In this document: positions 32,050-41,400 of the stretch, one piece after another
How positions within the stretch are numbered: the first letter of the stretch is position 1
How the letters are laid out: every line of letters starts with the position of its first letter
Assembly (NCBI GenBank): GCA_903911925.1
Contig: CAIWFH010000205.1
Span: forward strand, 1-64,000
Direction: 5' to 3'
Length of the DNA stretch: 64,000 bases
Source of the DNA: an uncultured Acidobacteriaceae bacterium
GTDB lineage: Bacteria; Acidobacteriota; Terriglobia; Terriglobales; Acidobacteriaceae
The notes under the pieces: generated by a model
What the model was told of the DNA's origin: nothing
The model's database searches: none
The model's input: the letters and a program-made list of their open reading frames with translations, nothing else
Made by a program: the position numbers and the translations under genes

Positions 32050-32715
32050 TCATTGTTTTTCTGTGGTGCTGGGCGTCATGGTCAGCGTCTGCGTGTTGTT
32101 GTAGCTGAGGTCGGTGATTTGCACGCTCCCCGGAGAGATGGCGCCCACCTTGTAGCGATGGTCGATGATCTCGCCCGTTTTTGCCGCGAAAATGTCATCC
32201 CCATGCACAAAAAACGCTTGCAGGGCCTTGTCCTTGGTCTGCGTGTAGCCGAAATACTTCAAATCAATGGCCGGGGGCTTGGGAACTTCTGGTACGGCTG
32301 CCGCAGCAGCTGCGGCTACTGCAGCCTGCTCCTGGCGGGCGCTTTTTGCCGGTTCTTCAATATGCACCGGCGCAGACTCGGCGGAGAAGATGTTCCTGCC
32401 CGTCCCGGCGTATTCGACCCCTTCGGTCAAGGCCAGCCGGTCAAGGTGCAGCGTTGGGTCAATGCCGAGGCTGGTCACCTTTTGTGCTTCCGGTCCTGAA
32501 GCGGTGGATGCAACAGCCGCAGTTGCTTTGCCATTGGCCCCGGCGGGAGGCGTATGAAGAACCACGGGAGCGGGAACCGGTGCGGGGTGGGTAGGAGCGG
32601 GTGAGCCCCAGAACGATCCGTAGAGCTCCCATCCCCCAATGCCCGCGATGGCCACGAACAGGGCGACGACGATATAAACCTGGCGCTTGTTTTCCAGTCC
32701 GAGGGGCATGGCCAT
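32050..32715 (-). CDS. PilP/GspC-like pilus assembly protein
   Basis: 221 residues. One N-terminal transmembrane helix ('VYIVVALFVAIAGIGGWELY') is followed by a Pro/Ala-rich linker and a C-terminal periplasmic domain. That domain resembles the GspC/PilP homology region: 'LKYFGYTQTKDKALQAFFVH', 'GDDIFAAKTGEIIDHRYKV', 'SVQITDLSYNNTQTL'. PilP links the inner-membrane complex to the secretin. Starts follow the pilO stop by two bases. The assignment rests on order and fold pattern, not strong motifs. Confidence 0.7.
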   Translation of the reverse strand: MAMPLGLENKRQVYIVVALFVAIAGIGGWELYGSFWGSPAPTHPAPVPAPVVLHTPPAGANGKATAAVASTASGPEAQKVTSLGIDPTLHLDRLALTEGVEYAGTGRNIFSAESAPVHIEEPAKSARQEQAAVAAAAAAAVPEVPKPPAIDLKYFGYTQTKDKALQAFFVHGDDIFAAKTGEIIDHRYKVGAISPGSVQITDLSYNNTQTLTMTPSTTEKQ

Positions 32716-32717
32716 GG

Positions 32718-33362
32718 TTACAGGCCCTCCCTTCCGGCAGCCGGGGCAGCGGCAGGAGCCGCGCCCGGTTCAGGCGTTGGGGGCAGGCCGCTGGCAGCGG
32801 CATCGGCCGGCCGCAGCCAGGTTGAAACCCTGAGCCGAAGGTTGACAAGGCCACCCTGCTGCCCGGTGAGCGAAACAGACTGGATGACAAAAAAGGTCTC
32901 GTCGCGCTCAAGAGTGTTCACAAAGCGCATGATCTGCGGGTAGTCGCCGATGATGCCTGCGTCCATTGAAATCTCGGTCAGTTCCGAACCTGGCTTGCCC
33001 TGCGTGTAGTTGACTCTTGAGAGCCGCACCCCGGCCTTGACCTGCAGTTCGCCGATGCGGGAGGCGATCGACGAGTAGTTCGGCGGGATGCGCTTCAAAT
33101 AAAAGTCCTTCATTTGCGCGCGGGTCAGGTCTACGCGCTTGTCCATGCCGCGCAGTGGCGCGGTCTGCATGTCCAGGGCTTTCAGCTCGATCTGCTTGTT
33201 GGCCAGCGCGTCGGTGCGGCTGGCGCTGGTGTCGGCCAGGTCAAGGCCGAATCGGACGGCAAGGGTGGCGGAGAGGACGAGCAACACCACTGCGCCGGCA
33301 TAGTGCCAGGTCAACGGGGAGGTTAGGCGCTCTCGCCACTCAGCGGAAAGGCGAATGCTCAT
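32718..33362 (-). CDS. pilO: PilO-like pilus assembly protein
   Basis: 214 residues: a short cytoplasmic N-terminus, one transmembrane helix (about 21-40), a coiled-coil stretch and a periplasmic ferredoxin-like domain ('YSSIASRIGELQVKAGVRLS' then 'SMDAGIIGDYPQIMRFVNTL'). This is the PilO layout; PilO pairs with PilN around the pilus base. Overlaps pilN by four bases. A Pro/Ala-rich C-terminal tail ('PPTPEPGAAPAAAPAAGREG') is extra. Confidence 0.85.
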   Translation of the reverse strand: MSIRLSAEWRERLTSPLTWHYAGAVVLLVLSATLAVRFGLDLADTSASRTDALANKQIELKALDMQTAPLRGMDKRVDLTRAQMKDFYLKRIPPNYSSIASRIGELQVKAGVRLSRVNYTQGKPGSELTEISMDAGIIGDYPQIMRFVNTLERDETFFVIQSVSLTGQQGGLVNLRLRVSTWLRPADAAASGLPPTPEPGAAPAAAPAAGREGL

Positions 33363-34279
33363 TGCGGACCTCCTGTATTCGGTTGGCCATTGGGGTCGGG
33401 CTGGCGACGGGGCTGGGGCGGACGGGAAACGCCAGTCATCGGCGCCTGCCCAGGCAGGCCGCTCATGCCGGGCCGCATGGTTGGGTAGGGCATGTTGGGC
33501 CTGCGAGGCGCACCGAACTGGCCGGGCTGCTGGGGCGGAGTCACCTGCGCCGGCGGCGTCTGTCCCGGCTTCGGCTTCACGACGGCAGCCGGGTGCGCAA
33601 CGGGAGGCGGGATTGCCTTCACTGGCTCTTCCGCCGCATGCACAGGTTTCTCGGGCTTCGAAGCCTTCTTCAATTCTTCGGCGGTGGCCGGCGTGTACTG
33701 CGCAAGCAGATCGAAGTTGACGCGGTTTGAAGCGCTCACCGGTTCCAGCTTCTCGCCAGGCGATCCGTTGGATTCGGCGTTCTCTCCAACGATGGCGGGA
33801 AGAACAAAATGCTTTGAGTGCTCCAGATTCTTGACCAGTTCCACTGCCCGGTCGCGGGGACCGATGACCCGCAGGTGGAGCGAAATGATGCTGGTCTTCT
33901 CGTCGCGGAGCGGTTCCAGGGTTGAAACCTGCACCCCGCCGGGCAGAACGGTCTCAAGGTCTTCCATGGCCAGCGTCCAGGAGAAGGTCTTCTTGTCGAA
34001 TAGCTGGTTGAGCGCGCCCACCTGCACCAGCAACTGGGCATTCGCGGGCTGGCGCATCATGTTCTCGTAGCCTTGTTTCTCAAGCGTCACGGCGGCAATT
34101 TGTCCGTCGAGCGAGTGGGCGCGCGCGCGGGCCTCTTCCGCCTTATGGTGAAGCAGGTAGAGCCCCAGCCCAAAGATGACTGAGAGCCCGGCCATGATTC
34201 CCATGGCGATGCGCAACCGCTTGATGGGCGGTCCAAGGTCGGTAAATGGCCGCGTGGCGAGATTGAGTGTGATGCGCAT
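33359..34279 (-). CDS. pilN: PilN-like pilus assembly protein
   Basis: 306 residues. It opens with 'MRITLNLATRPF', matching the PilN motif that binds PilM, then a transmembrane helix (about 25-45), a coiled coil and a ferredoxin-like periplasmic domain ('FSWTLAMEDLETVLPGGVQV'). From about residue 185 it has a long Pro/Gln-rich tail (for example 'PAQVTPPQQPGQFGAPRRP') not present in most PilN proteins. It lies four bases after the pilM stop. Confidence 0.87.
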   Translation of the reverse strand: MRITLNLATRPFTDLGPPIKRLRIAMGIMAGLSVIFGLGLYLLHHKAEEARARAHSLDGQIAAVTLEKQGYENMMRQPANAQLLVQVGALNQLFDKKTFSWTLAMEDLETVLPGGVQVSTLEPLRDEKTSIISLHLRVIGPRDRAVELVKNLEHSKHFVLPAIVGENAESNGSPGEKLEPVSASNRVNFDLLAQYTPATAEELKKASKPEKPVHAAEEPVKAIPPPVAHPAAVVKPKPGQTPPAQVTPPQQPGQFGAPRRPNMPYPTMRPGMSGLPGQAPMTGVSRPPQPRRQPDPNGQPNTGGPQ

Positions 34280-34283
34280 AGGC

Positions 34284-35204
34284 TTACCTTACCCCCGCCA
34301 GCGCGCCGGCCACGCCGGCAATGCTGGTGTCGGCCAACGCGGTTGCCGCACCCAACTCGGGTTGCGGCACCAGGTCGACAATTTCCAATTCCGGCTCATT
34401 GAGCCAGCGGGCAAACTCCTGGGCTTCGCCGTTGCCGGCGAAATACAATTTGTAGGGCCGCACCCCCAGTTTGTCTTCATAGTATGCGGAGGCCACCGCA
34501 ACGCCGCGCTGAATCTCCTGCAGGCGCTGGCTGGGCTCTTCCGGCAGGTCCAGGGTGCGATAAAGCAGCAGGTCGCTGCCGTTGGCAATGGTGGTGGTCA
34601 GCGCCGGCCCGCTGAGGTTGGCGATGAGCATGGCCTCGAGCGACTCGACAGCCTCAAGTGTTGCCAGGCTGGAGGGCAGTACCGCGCCGGGCTCGTAGCC
34701 CGCAGCCTGCACGGCAGCCTCGTATTCCTCCAGGATGGCGATGGGCAGGACCACGGCCAGCACCTTGCATTGCTCCTTATCCTGAAACAGGACCTGGTAG
34801 CTCAACCCGGTGTGCTCCACGTCAAAAGGAACCATCTTGCGCAGGCGGAAGCGCAGCACCGGTAGAACCTCGGCCTGCTTGGCGGGCAGCGAATCGAAGT
34901 CGAGCACGAAGACGCGCACCACCGGGTCGGGCAGCACCAGTGTGACCGCGCGGCTGCGCGGAGAGACTGCGTCGAGCGCGGTGCGAATGGCTCCGGCCAC
35001 ATCCTCCGGCATGCGCACGTTGGGCTCGCCGATTCCGGGAATCAGTGCTCCGTGCGGCAGCGGCGCAAATGCGTAGACAGGCGGCTGTCCCGGCGCGGGA
35101 ATTGCCGCCGCCAGCGCGCCTTCCGGGGTAAGCTCCACCGCCGCCGGCGGACGCCCGCCGGTTTCCGAGTGGAGCTTGACCTTGCTCAGGATCGATCTCA
35201 TCAT
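34284..35204 (-). CDS. pilM: PilM-like actin-fold pilus assembly protein
   Basis: 306 residues. Operon position and overall layout fit PilM, the cytoplasmic partner of PilN. 'VTLVLPDPVVRVFVLDFDSL' and 'VLRFRLRKMVPFD' are recognisable segments. The N-terminal phosphate loop of typical PilM (GxDxGxxxxK) is not intact: the region reads 'AAVELTPEGALAAA', so nucleotide binding may be reduced. Overlaps the ATPase gene by four bases (ATGA). Confidence 0.8.
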   Translation of the reverse strand: MMRSILSKVKLHSETGGRPPAAVELTPEGALAAAIPAPGQPPVYAFAPLPHGALIPGIGEPNVRMPEDVAGAIRTALDAVSPRSRAVTLVLPDPVVRVFVLDFDSLPAKQAEVLPVLRFRLRKMVPFDVEHTGLSYQVLFQDKEQCKVLAVVLPIAILEEYEAAVQAAGYEPGAVLPSSLATLEAVESLEAMLIANLSGPALTTTIANGSDLLLYRTLDLPEEPSQRLQEIQRGVAVASAYYEDKLGVRPYKLYFAGNGEAQEFARWLNEPELEIVDLVPQPELGAATALADTSIAGVAGALAGVR

Positions 35205-36847
35205 CGCGTGGCCTCGATAAACGTCACCTTGTTGATCTCCTTGAGAGTGGTCAGGCCGCGCCGCACGCGGTCGATGGCCGACTCGCGAAGAAAGCTCATG
35301 CCTTCTTTCTGGGCCAGCTTGCGAATTTCGGAGGTTGGTTTCTTTTCAAGAATGATTTCGCGAATCGCATCGGTCAGATCCAGAAGTTCGTGGATCGCCG
35401 TTCGGCCCTTGTAGCCGGTGCCTCCGCACTCCATGCAGCCGGCGCCTTCTTTGAAAGCAAATCCCTTCCACTCATCCGGATTGAGGCCGCTGGCGTGGAG
35501 TGCGTCGTCGTCGTAATAAACCGTTTTGGTGCAGTACTCGCAATTGGTGCGCACCAGCCGCTGGGCCAGAATGCAGTTCAGCGCGGAGACAAAGTTGTAA
35601 GCCTCGACGCCCATGTTCAAAAAGCGACCCAGCACGTCCACCACGTTGTTGGCGTGGACGGTGGTGAACACAAGGTGGCCGGTGAGAGCCGAGTTGATCG
35701 CGATTTGCGCCGTCTCCTGGTCGCGGATTTCGCCGACCAGAATCTTGTCCGGATCGTGGCGCAGAATGGAGCGCAATCCGCGGGCGAAAGTCAGGCCCTT
35801 CTTCTCGTTCACCGGAATCTGCGTGATGCCGCGAATCTGGTACTCCACCGGGTCTTCAATGGTGATGATCTTGTCTTCGTCGCTCTTGATTTCATTCAAT
35901 GCAGCATAGAGCGTGGTCGTCTTGCCTGAGCCGGTAGGACCGGTGACCAGCACCATGCCGTACGGCTCGCGGATGTAGCGGCGGAAGCGGCGCAAGTCTT
36001 CTTCGGCAAAGCCCACCACGTCGAGCGTGAGCTTTTTGAACTTCTCGCTCATCGACTCCTTGTCGAGCACGCGGAGCACCGCGTTTTCGCCATGCACGGT
36101 CGGCATGATTGAAACGCGGAAGTCGATCAGTCTTCCCTTATACCGGACTCTGAAACGGCCGTCCTGCGGAACCCTGCGCTCGGCAATGTCGAGTTCGCTC
36201 ATGATCTTGATGCGCGAAAGAATCGTGGAGTGGTGCTCGCGTGCAATAGGCGCCATGGCCGGCTGCAGCACGCCGTCAATGCGGTACTTCACCACCACCG
36301 AGTCGTCGTTGGTTTCGATGTGCACGTCCGAGGCGCGCCGTTCCAGGGCGGTAAAGATAGTCGTGTCAACCAGGCGGATGATCGGGCTGATGTCCTCTTC
36401 CGAGGTCAGCTTCTCGATGGAGATGTTCTCGTCCTGGTTTTCGTCGCCAGTCAGCACGTCGAAGGTCAACCCTTCGCTGGCTTCGTCCAGCACGCGCTGC
36501 GACTGCTCGGTCTTTTTGAGCAAATCGGTAATCTGCGAGAGCGTCGCCACCCGGGGAATGATGCGATGGCCCAGCAGGCCCGAGATTTCGTCAAGCACCA
36601 TCAGCCGCGACGGATCGCTTACGGCAATCACCAGCGCGTCGTTCATCTGCTCAATAGGCACAAAGTTGTAGCGGAACATAAGTTCCACCGGCACCGTGCG
36701 CAGCAGGTCGTGCTGAATCTTGAAGTTCTGCAGGTCGACAAATTCGGCGTGATAGCGCGCGGCCAGCAGTTCTGCCTGGCCCCGCTCATCGAGCGCAGGC
36801 GAGTTAAGACCCGTGGGGAGTGCCAGTACCTGTGCGTCGTCTGCCAT
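35201..36847 (-). CDS. pilB: Pilus/type II secretion assembly ATPase (PilB/GspE)
   Basis: 548 residues. N-terminal MshEN/GspE-N domain ('TVPVELMFRYNFVPIEQMND'), then the secretion ATPase core: Walker A 'GPTGSGKTTTLYAALN', Asp box 'EDPVEYQIRGITQIP', Walker B 'ILVGEIRDQETAQIAINSAL', His box 'TVHANN'. A zinc-binding pair 'CEYC' and 'CMECGGTGYKGR' is present. It powers pilin extraction and extension. It starts six bases after the gspF/pilC stop. PilB and GspE cannot be told apart by eye. Confidence 0.93.
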   Translation of the reverse strand: MADDAQVLALPTGLNSPALDERGQAELLAARYHAEFVDLQNFKIQHDLLRTVPVELMFRYNFVPIEQMNDALVIAVSDPSRLMVLDEISGLLGHRIIPRVATLSQITDLLKKTEQSQRVLDEASEGLTFDVLTGDENQDENISIEKLTSEEDISPIIRLVDTTIFTALERRASDVHIETNDDSVVVKYRIDGVLQPAMAPIAREHHSTILSRIKIMSELDIAERRVPQDGRFRVRYKGRLIDFRVSIMPTVHGENAVLRVLDKESMSEKFKKLTLDVVGFAEEDLRRFRRYIREPYGMVLVTGPTGSGKTTTLYAALNEIKSDEDKIITIEDPVEYQIRGITQIPVNEKKGLTFARGLRSILRHDPDKILVGEIRDQETAQIAINSALTGHLVFTTVHANNVVDVLGRFLNMGVEAYNFVSALNCILAQRLVRTNCEYCTKTVYYDDDALHASGLNPDEWKGFAFKEGAGCMECGGTGYKGRTAIHELLDLTDAIREIILEKKPTSEIRKLAQKEGMSFLRESAIDRVRRGLTTLKEINKVTFIEATR

Positions 36848-36853
36848 GAAAGT

Positions 36854-38053
36854 TTACCCCTGACCGCCAGCCTGTCCCAGCGAGAAGATGGGCAGGTAAA
36901 GCGAGATAAGAATGAAGACTACGACCACGCCCATGATGATGAGGATGGCCGGCTCAATCAGCGCCAGCGCGGCTGACAGCGCCGTCGCCACATCCTCCTC
37001 AAAGAACTCGGCCACCGAGTTGAGCATGGCCGGCAATGCGCCGGTTTGCTCGCCGACGGTAATCATTTCCGCGGCGAGATCGGGAAAAACACCCGTCTTG
37101 GTGAGCGACTCGGCCAGGCTCTTGCCCTCGCGCACCGTGCCGATGGATGAAAACACTGCCTTGGCAATCTTTCGCGACGAGATTGACCGCGCCGCTGTCT
37201 CCAGCGACGGCACCAGCGGCAAGCCGCCCGTAAGCAGCGTTGAAAGGGTGCGCGAAAACAGCGCCACCTGGTACTTGGTCCAGATTTTGCCGAATACCGG
37301 GATCCCGATGCGGACGCCGTCGATCATGTCCTTGCCGCGGTCGGTTTTGGCAAAGCGGGAGAACATAAAGCCAACGCCCACGCCGCCCAGGAACAGCCAG
37401 ATGAAATTGTGCTGCAGCCACTTGCCGAAGCCCATAAGCCACATCGTCATAGCCGGCAGCTTGTTGCCCATCTGGTCGTAAAGCACCGCAAACTGCGGCA
37501 CCACCACGGCCAGCAGAAAGATCATCAGCCCGATCACCAGCGAAAGCAGCAGGGCCGGATAAATCATTGAAGCGGTCAGCTTTTTCCTGAAAGCCAGCGA
37601 CACCTTCTGGAAGCTGACATAGCGCTCCAGCACCTCCTGCAGGTTGCCCGAGCGCTCGCCGGCCAGCAGGGTGGTGGTGTACATGATCGGAAAGCCGCTC
37701 TGCGCCTCGAATGCCGAGGAGAGCGCCTCGCCCGTCTTCACGCGGTTTGAAACATCCTCAAGCTGGGCCGAGAATTGCGCGTTTTTCTGAATTTTTCCCA
37801 GCATTTGCAGCGAACCCAGAATGGGAAGCCCGGCGCGGATCAGCGTAAGAAACTGCTGGTTGAAGATGAGAAACGGCTCCAGTTTGACCTTGCCCCGCTT
37901 CATTCCCCCAAAGCCCGAGCGCGCCTTGATGCTGAACACGTGATAACCGGCATGGGTAAAGCGGGCTCGCAGTTCCTCAATCGAGGACGCCGTTTGAACC
38001 TGCTCCTGCACGCGGCCGCGTTCATCGGCCAATTTGATTACAAACTCTGCCAT
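36854..38053 (-). CDS. pilC: Inner-membrane platform protein PilC/GspF
   Basis: 399 residues: two repeated T2SF domains ('FLTLIRAGLPILGSLQML' and 'FSRTLSTLLTGGLPLVPSLE') separated by transmembrane helices. The second repeat ends in a C-terminal helix ('AILIIMGVVVVFILISLYL'). It is the platform on which the ATPase acts. It is the first gene of a compact minus-strand operon running to the pseudopilin. Confidence 0.93.
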   Translation of the reverse strand: MAEFVIKLADERGRVQEQVQTASSIEELRARFTHAGYHVFSIKARSGFGGMKRGKVKLEPFLIFNQQFLTLIRAGLPILGSLQMLGKIQKNAQFSAQLEDVSNRVKTGEALSSAFEAQSGFPIMYTTTLLAGERSGNLQEVLERYVSFQKVSLAFRKKLTASMIYPALLLSLVIGLMIFLLAVVVPQFAVLYDQMGNKLPAMTMWLMGFGKWLQHNFIWLFLGGVGVGFMFSRFAKTDRGKDMIDGVRIGIPVFGKIWTKYQVALFSRTLSTLLTGGLPLVPSLETAARSISSRKIAKAVFSSIGTVREGKSLAESLTKTGVFPDLAAEMITVGEQTGALPAMLNSVAEFFEEDVATALSAALALIEPAILIIMGVVVVFILISLYLPIFSLGQAGGQG

Positions 38054-38193
38054 AGCTCAATTCGCCGCATCGGCGCAGGCTGCTGCGCCAATCCCTATTT
38101 TGATGGAGCTCTCCTGCTCAAGGGTATCAGTCTCACCCGCACGATAGACGAGCGTTGGCCTCCAATCGTTCGCCGCTGCAAACCCTTTGCGCC

Positions 38194-38399
38194 GGCGCAA
38201 GTTTGCGCCGCGCCTGGCCTCATGCGCGCGGGGGAATCATTCAGTTTTCCAGGTCTCGCTCCCGGCTGCGAATTGTCGCCGGTCTTGTCGAACGCTATGC
38301 GGCGGAAGAAATCGGAGGGCCTGAATTCCGCACCGCCTCACTGGACAAAAGCGGGTTTCCCGGGTCGGACACGCAGCAGCGTGCAACCAGGGAAACCCG
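38194..38399. repeat. Palindromes in the pilus operon upstream region
   Basis: GGCGCAAGTTTGCGCC at 38194-38209 is a compact hairpin. CGGGTTTCCC (38352-38361) and GGGAAACCCG (38390-38399) form a wider inverted repeat. They lie upstream of the pilC start (38053). The 398-bp region 38054-38451 contains no gene. Confidence 0.45.
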
Positions 38400-38418
38400 G
38401 CATTTTGCGTCAACCGGC

Positions 38419-38445
38419 CAGCGGCAGGCTAATAGCCTGCCGCTG
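38419..38445 (-). terminator. Hairpin after the large secreted repeat protein
   Basis: CAGCGGCAGGC (38419-38429) and GCCTGCCGCTG (38435-38445) form a perfect 11-bp stem around TAATA, six bases past the stop codon at 38452. No strong T-run follows on the minus strand, so termination efficiency is uncertain. Confidence 0.6.
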
Positions 38446-38451
38446 CGTTGT

Positions 38452-41400
38452 TCATTCAGATTGGTTGATATGGACCTCGACAGGCGCCCTCCTGATGGGC
38501 AGAATCCTCTTGGGCACGAACTTCGGCGGTGTGATGCCCTTCCCTGTCAATGATGTGCTCACGGTACTCGCCGCAGTGGCCACCGTAAGGGTAGCCGAAA
38601 AACTGTTGACCGACGTCGGTTTGAAGGTCACGCTATACGTGCAGTTCGACCCCGCCGCCACTGAACTGCCGCAGGTTGTTGTCAAGCCGAAGGCGGTTGC
38701 ATTGGTCCCCCCAAGCTTGCCTGCGGTAGTAATCGTCAGCGCCGCTCCGCCGGCGTTGGTCAGGGTCGCCGTTTGCGCCGCGCTCGTGCTCCCCGTCCCA
38801 ATCGATCCGAAATCGATTGAGGGGGGCGTGAGCGCAGCTGTCGCGGTCGTGGCGCCGGTCAGGCTGGCCGTCGCCAATCCCGCAGAAGTGGCCACTGCAA
38901 GCATGGCTGTGTGCGTCCCCGCCATCGACGGCGAATACGACACCAAGTAGTTGCACTTCGTGCCTGCCGCCAGGGTTGCGCCACAGGTAGTTGTGAACGT
39001 GAAGCTGGGCGAGTTGGCCCCATTCGCAGTTGCAGACTGGATGGTCAGTGCCGCCGTGCCGGGGTTGGTCATCGCAAGAGTTTGCGCCGCGCTCTTGGCG
39101 CCCACCGCTATTGGCCCAAAGCTCAGTGAAGTGGGCGAAAAAGTGGGCGGTGGCTGGGTTGCGCCCGTACCAGTCAGAATGCCGGATACGCTCCCTCCCA
39201 GGTCGGTATCCAGGGTGATCGTCGTAGTCAGCGTTCCCGCGGACTGTGGCTTGAAGGTAAAGCTGATGGTGCAACTGGCTCCGGCCGCCATCGCAGTGGT
39301 AGGGCTGCACGTTGTTGCTGTCTGGGTGAATGACCCGGCATCGCCCCCGGATACATTCCATCCAATGATCGTGAACGGCATGCCTCCGTTGTTGTTCAGC
39401 GTTAGGCTCTGGGCAGAGCTTGTCGTTCCGATAACCGTTGATGGAAAGTTGAGGGTGTTGTTCGTGAACGATGCTTTCGGCGCTGTCGCCCCCGTGCCGC
39501 TGAGCGGCGATTCTACCACGCCCCCAGTGGTTTGAACGGTCAACATAGCAGCCGCTGCGCCCGTCGCAGTAGGGTGGAAGGCATAGATAAGAGTGCAGCT
39601 GGAGCCTGCCTCAAGCGGGTTTTTGCCTATGCAGGTGCTTGCGCCGGCCTGGAAGAAGTTTGCTGTGTTGGCTCCGGTCAATCCCCAGCCTTGAATCGTC
39701 AGCGGCATGCCGCCGGTGTTGCTCAGCGTCAGCGTCTGGTTGGCGCTGCTGACTCCAATCTGCGTGGTTGGGAAGGTAACCGCTGTGGGCGCAAGCACCG
39801 CCTTGGCAGCCGTTGCCCCTGTGCCGCTCAGAGTGGCGCTCACATCCCCCGCCGAGGTATGCACGACGAGCGGAACCGAATAGCTTCCGGCGGCCGACGG
39901 CTTGAAGACGTAGCCGATTCCGCAGCTCGCCCCAGCCGCGATGGGCGTGCCGGTGCCGCATCCCGCTCCGGTTGGCGCTTGAGCCGCCTGGAACGAATCA
40001 CTGCCTGAACCCGAGACGGAGTAACCGGTAAAATCCAGCGGCATGCCGCCGGTGTTGGTCAGCGTCAAGCCTTGAATTGCGCTTCTCTGCCCAACTGCAG
40101 TCGTCGGGAACGCGAGGGTGGCGGGCGAAAGATCCGCCTTGGCCGCCGTTGCGCCGGTGCCGGTCAGCGTGACACTCAAGTCCCCTTCAGATGTGCGTAC
40201 TGTGAACTTTCCTGAGTATGCCTTTGCTTCAGCCGGAGAGAAGGTTATCCAATAAGTGCACGCGGACCCCCCTCCGGTCAGGGAGGTGTGGCAGTCATCG
40301 GCAGTTGGAACAAAGGCGTTCGAGCCGGCTTGATCGTTGTCGACTGTGTGTGTAAAGATTCCCAGCGGAACTCCACCAGTGTTCGTCAGAACAATAGCCA
40401 AAGCCGCGCTCGTGGCCCCAATCGCAGTGGTTGGGAAGGCCACCGGGTCGGGGGTAAGCACCCCCTTTGCCGCCGTTGCCCCCGTGCCGGTCAAAGTGGC
40501 AGACACGTCCCCGGCCGAGGTGCTGATCGTGAACATGGCCGATTTCATCCCCAGAGATTTTGGCGCAAATTCGAAGTCAATATTGCAACTGCCCCCCCCG
40601 GCTACCGTATTTCCACTACATTCGTTGTTCATGATGAAATCCGCGCCAAAAGAACCCAGTGAGAAGGTAAGTGGCAAACCACCGGTGTTGGAAAGGACAA
40701 GACGTTGGGTTGGAGCTACAGAACTCATCTCTACCGGTCCGAAATCGAGTGTACTGGGCGAGAGCACCGCCTTTGCCGGCGTTGCGCCCGTGCCGCTCAG
40801 TTGAATCTGGTGAGTTCCCGCAGTTGTATTGTCAATCAGGTTGATCACGGCGTTGCGTGGGCCAAGCACTGACGGCGTGAAGATGATTCCGATCCGGCAG
40901 GTCTCGCCGCTTTGAAGCGATGTGGCCGGAAAGTCGCACGTCGTGGTGTTGGGGTCGATGGCAAAGTCGCCGCCGTCGTTCGAAGTGAAGGCCATATGCA
41001 TCACCTTCATCACGCTGTTGCCTACGTCGGAAACCAGGATGGTCTGCGCCGGGGAAGGAGATGCCAGCAGGCGCGGGTCGAACATCAGCATGCCCGCCCC
41101 GCCAATCTCCTCAATCGTCCTGATGTTGTATCCGGTCTCCCATTCAGACGTGACATACACGTCGCCCTGTGAGTCAATTGCCATGCCCAGTGGATTTATC
41201 AGGGTAGAATTGGTGGCCACACCTGCATTCGAATAAGACCCTGTTCCGGTGCCTGCAACCGTGTGAATGATTCCGGTCAAGGCATCGATGCGCCGCACCC
41301 GGCCGTTGTAAGTATCGGCAAAATACAAGTTCCCGGCCGCATCCGAGGCAAGGCCTCCAATCGCGAATCCTATTTTTGCGCCTGTAGCCGGGCCCTCATC

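Noticed and set aside
36230..36976. 248-residue plus-strand frame
   Set aside because: Antisense to the PilB/GspE and PilC/GspF genes, which are certain.
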